This document shows, piece after piece, positions 61,754 to 64,000 of a stretch of DNA of 64,000 nucleotides. The notes beneath the pieces are model-generated. The model was not told the origin of the DNA and searched no databases. It saw nothing but the letters and a program-made list of their open reading frames with translations. Position 1 is the stretch's first letter; the number at the start of each line of letters is the position of its first letter. A program made the translations under genes and the position numbers. The DNA is from JBHGBM01 sp041946965 (GTDB taxonomy: Bacteria; Acidobacteriota; Terriglobia; Bryobacterales; Bryobacteraceae), in NCBI GenBank assembly GCA_041946965.1, contig JBHGBM010000012.1, positions 21,413 to 85,412 of the forward strand. The letters run 5' to 3'.

Positions 61754-62883
61754 GCCACAGCCCCCTCCCGATAGATCACCGCACCCTTCTTGACGGTCAT
61801 GTGCACCAGGTTGATGCCGAAGTAGTGCACGGCTTCGCGGTAATCGGGAACGTTCAGCACGATCAGGTCGGCCTGTTTGCCCGGCTCCAGCGAGCCGGTC
61901 ATCTGCCCTCGCCCCAAGGCCCAGGCGCCGTTGATGGTAGCCGCGCACACCGCCTCGGCGGCGGTCATGCCCGCGCGGGCGGCCAGCGCCAAAGCCATTT
62001 GCATGCTGTAGACGGGTATGGCGCGCGGATCGAACCCGGTGGCCAGGGCGACGGCGGCGCCGGCATCGATCAGGGCGCGCGCCGGCAGCGGCTTGGGCGC
62101 GCCGAAATCTTCGCAGGGCAGCAGCGTGGCAATGGCGTCCGAGTTGGCGAGAACACGCACGCCGTCATCGGAGAGGACGTCCAGGTGATCCACCGTCACC
62201 CATCCCATGCCCGTGGCGGGGAGAGCGCCGTGCGCCTTCAGCTTCAGCCCGGCCTCACGCGCCGCGGAAATCAGTGTCCCGGCGTTTGGATCGCATGCCG
62301 GGATGTCGGCGAAGACCGCCAACCCGCGTTGCGCCATGCGTCGAACCCAGGCGGGAGAGAGCGCGTGCGGCGGGCACGCCATCAAGGCCGGGACCACATC
62401 CAACGGGTCGCCGTTCACGGCGGCGAGCACCCGCAGGATCTTCTGCTGGGCCGCCTCATCGCACCCGTGGCCGGTCTTGGCCTCGAGCGTGGTCGTGCCA
62501 TGGCGCGCCATCCCCGCCAGCGTCGCCCGCGCCCGCAGTTCCAATCTCCGGGCGGAGGTGGTGTGAATGAGGTGCGTGGGGTCTACCGGCGCGCCATCGG
62601 CCGGCGCGCCCGCGTGTACCAGGTGCGTGTGGCTGTCCACAAAACCGGGCATGACCACGCGGCCCGTCGCGTCGATCTCCTCCGCGCCGTGGGCCGAGGC
62701 CAGGTTCTCGACGCGCCGTGAGGGACCCACCTCTTCGATAACGCCGTCGCGCAGGAGCACCGCGCCGTCCGCAATCAGTCCGATTTCCCGCATGCCCGGC
62801 CCGCGCCGGGGACCTTGCGCGCCGTGCAGCGTGAGCAACTGCCGGGCGCCGCGGACCAGCAGAACATGCCCGCCGGAATCCAT
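61750..62883 (-). CDS. Amidohydrolase, imidazolonepropionase-like
   Basis: 377 residues. Metal-dependent amidohydrolase fold with PGFVDSHTHLVHAG (HxH), GTTTLEAKTGHG, ADIPACDPNAGT, VTVDHLDVLSDDGVRVL and ATGFDPRAIPVYSMQMAL, all aligning with HutI landmarks. HutI opens imidazolone-propionate in histidine breakdown. Several HutI positions differ (no canonical NPGS after the last Asp region, and a shortened loop after HTTSARRLE), and there are no hutU/hutH genes here, so a related cyclic amide may be the substrate. CATACT ends 6 nt before the ATG. Confidence 0.75.
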   Translation of the reverse strand: MDSGGHVLLVRGARQLLTLHGAQGPRRGPGMREIGLIADGAVLLRDGVIEEVGPSRRVENLASAHGAEEIDATGRVVMPGFVDSHTHLVHAGAPADGAPVDPTHLIHTTSARRLELRARATLAGMARHGTTTLEAKTGHGCDEAAQQKILRVLAAVNGDPLDVVPALMACPPHALSPAWVRRMAQRGLAVFADIPACDPNAGTLISAAREAGLKLKAHGALPATGMGWVTVDHLDVLSDDGVRVLANSDAIATLLPCEDFGAPKPLPARALIDAGAAVALATGFDPRAIPVYSMQMALALAARAGMTAAEAVCAATINGAWALGRGQMTGSLEPGKQADLIVLNVPDYREAVHYFGINLVHMTVKKGAVIYREGAVA

Positions 62884-62897
62884 AAACTAAGTATGTG
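62881..62897. promoter_or_regulatory. Minimal bidirectional start region, HutI-like / pseudouridine synthase
   Basis: Only 11 bp separate the two start codons. On the plus strand TAAACT (62883-62888) is 6 nt before GTG 62895. On the minus strand CATACT (plus 62890-62895) is 6 nt before ATG 62881-62883. Each -10 hexamer overlaps or abuts the opposite start codon. Confidence 0.5.
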
Positions 62898-63620
62898 GGT
62901 AATGAGCGCCCTCTGAAAACCCTCGATCGCGTGCTTTCGAAAGCCGGGCTGGGTTCCCGTACCGAAGCCCGCGCCTGGATCGCCGCCGGGCGCGTGCAGG
63001 TGAACGGCAGGCCGGCCCGCGACCCCGGCCGCTGGGTGGATCTCAAGCGCGATCGCGTCACATTTGACGGCCGCCCGGTGCGCGCCGGCAGGAAGGTCTA
63101 CGTCCTGCTGTACAAACCCACCGGCTACCTCACCACGTACAACGATCCGCATGGCCGGCCGACGGTCTACGACCTCATCCGCGACCTGGGCGAGTGGGTC
63201 TTCCCCGCCGGACGGCTCGACCTCGATACCAGCGGCCTGCTCATCCTCACCAACGATACGCAATTCGCCGAACAGCTCACCAACCCCGGTCACAAGATTC
63301 CCAAGACTTACCAGGTGAAAGCCGCCACGCTGCTGACGGATGAGCAACTCGACCGGCTCCGCGGCGGCGTGGAACTCAAGGACGGCCCCACACGCCCGGC
63401 CGCAGTAAGACGGCTGCGCGATTCCGGACGCCACACGTTTCTGGAGATGACCATCACCGAGGGCCGCAACCGCCAGGTGCGCCGCATGCTGGAAGCCGTG
63501 GAGAGCAAAGTGCTCAAGCTGGTGCGGACCGCCATCGGCCCCCTGCGCATCGGGCCCCTCCCGATCGGCAAGTGGCGTCATCTCACGGCGGAAGAGGTGG
63601 CCGCCTTGAAACGCCGCTGA
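62895..63620 (+). CDS. 23S rRNA pseudouridine synthase (RluB/RsuA family)
   Basis: 241 residues from GTG 62895. The N-terminal S4 RNA-binding domain (LKTLDRVLSKAGLGSRTEAR...GRVQVNGRPA, about 8-60) precedes the catalytic domain with the nucleophilic Asp in GRLDLDTSGLLILTND and EGRNRQVRRMLEAVESKV near the end. It isomerises uridine in rRNA. Length and motifs fit RluB/RluE/RluF/RsuA; which rRNA site is modified cannot be fixed. The start has no SD and follows a -10 hexamer by 6 nt. Confidence 0.9.
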   Translation: MGNERPLKTLDRVLSKAGLGSRTEARAWIAAGRVQVNGRPARDPGRWVDLKRDRVTFDGRPVRAGRKVYVLLYKPTGYLTTYNDPHGRPTVYDLIRDLGEWVFPAGRLDLDTSGLLILTNDTQFAEQLTNPGHKIPKTYQVKAATLLTDEQLDRLRGGVELKDGPTRPAAVRRLRDSGRHTFLEMTITEGRNRQVRRMLEAVESKVLKLVRTAIGPLRIGPLPIGKWRHLTAEEVAALKRR

Positions 63621-63624
63621 GCAT

Positions 63625-63630
63625 TATACT
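63625..63630 (+). promoter_or_regulatory. TATACT -10 element before the heparinase-like gene
   Basis: TATACT ends 9 nt before ATG 63640. GGCGGGG between them could be a partial SD, but the expected transcript start would leave almost no leader. Confidence 0.35.
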
Positions 63631-63639
63631 GGCGGGGTC

Positions 63640-64000
63640 ATGACCTGGTTGATGTTTGCCCTCCTCGCCATGCCGGCGCCGGCCGGCATGCGCGCGGTGA
63701 TCGCCGAACGCGCGCGCGCCCTGGCCGCGCTGCCCGCCTCCCAGATCCGGGAAGCCACACCGGAGGTCATCGCGCAGGCCGAAAAGGTGGTGCGCGGCAC
63801 GGCGTTTTTCTACGGCCGCACCGAAGTGCAGATCGGGCTCAAGAACATCGACTGGAGCGGAGCCCACATCAAGCACCAGGAGTGGCCCGCGCAGTTGAAC
63901 CGCTTCTACCACTTCGGCCCGCTGCTGGCGGCGTACCGGGCCACCCGCGACGAGCGCTACGCCCGCGCCGCCCGCGCCTACATCGAGGACTGGCTGCGCG
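63640..64000 (+). CDS. Heparinase II/III-like protein, N-terminal part
   Basis: ATG 63640; open to the window edge (120 codons). A signal-like N-terminus (MTWLMFALLAMPAPAG) is followed by the alpha-helical domain of heparinase/alginate lyase family proteins: IDWSGAHIKHQEWPAQLNRF, HFGPLLAAYRATRDERYARA, YIEDWLR. The full enzyme should be an exported polysaccharide lyase; the catalytic and beta domains lie beyond the window. Confidence 0.75.
   Translation, partial: MTWLMFALLAMPAPAGMRAVIAERARALAALPASQIREATPEVIAQAEKVVRGTAFFYGRTEVQIGLKNIDWSGAHIKHQEWPAQLNRFYHFGPLLAAYRATRDERYARAARAYIEDWLR

Overview
The window is GC-rich, gene-dense bacterial chromosome with no gap longer than about 155 bp, no rRNA, tRNA, CRISPR array, transposase or integrase. 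The gene set suggests an acidobacterium of the Solibacter/Bryobacter type. The reasons are a very large TonB-dependent receptor with an N-terminal carboxypeptidase-regulatory domain, secreted carboxypeptidase-regulatory and FG-GAP proteins, Tat-exported enolase- and xylose-isomerase-like enzymes, a GH127 glycosidase, heparinase, ceramidase-like and M14 enzymes, a Ser/Thr kinase fused to TPRs, and heavy use of GTG starts with 1-4 bp gene overlaps. The lineage is inferred from protein families, not from a marker phylogeny.

Layout. 1-114 is the tail of a rhodanese-domain gene. 122-7200 (minus) is a myo-inositol operon reading iolB(broken)-iolD-mmsA/iolA-ATPase-permease-lipoprotein binding protein; iolB has lost its middle and its reading frame. 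7354-9621 holds a small CxxC protein and a decaheme c-type cytochrome. 9731-12035 is a divergent class II photolyase / radical SAM pair. 11968-13548 is a lone nuoM. 13616-17990 (minus) is a holin-like membrane protein, glcE, glcF and a secreted PHP-type metallohydrolase. 18008-23308 has the TonB receptor divergent from a ceramidase-like gene and an aldo/keto reductase. 23396-29844 has a sugar transporter, a LysR regulator and a leuABCD operon. 29915-43087 is mostly exported carbohydrate-related and cell-envelope proteins plus the Ser/Thr kinase. 43074-46206 is a HAD phosphatase plus M14 peptidase. 46207-52160 is an aguB-like amidase, larC, metG, tatD, a polyprenyl synthase and a 39-residue membrane protein. 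52141-60011 has the CCA/poly(A) polymerase, an amino-acid permease, a pgsA-like gene, a PH-like membrane protein, YdcF, an ABC exporter and a Mut7-C protein. 60013-64000 has small membrane proteins, a CAP protein, a HutI-like amidohydrolase, a pseudouridine synthase and the start of a heparinase.

How it fits together. The window describes a heterotroph that degrades polymers outside the cytoplasm, imports sugars and inositol, makes leucine, and may pass electrons outward through a multiheme cytochrome. The least ordinary signals are regulatory: many operon-leading genes carry a TANNNT-type -10 hexamer exactly 6 nt before the start codon with no usable Shine-Dalgarno, which points to leaderless mRNAs. 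There is also a 16-bp hairpin over the leuB stop codon, a palindrome and direct repeats between lysR and leuA, and a tiny membrane protein with its own TTGACA promoter.
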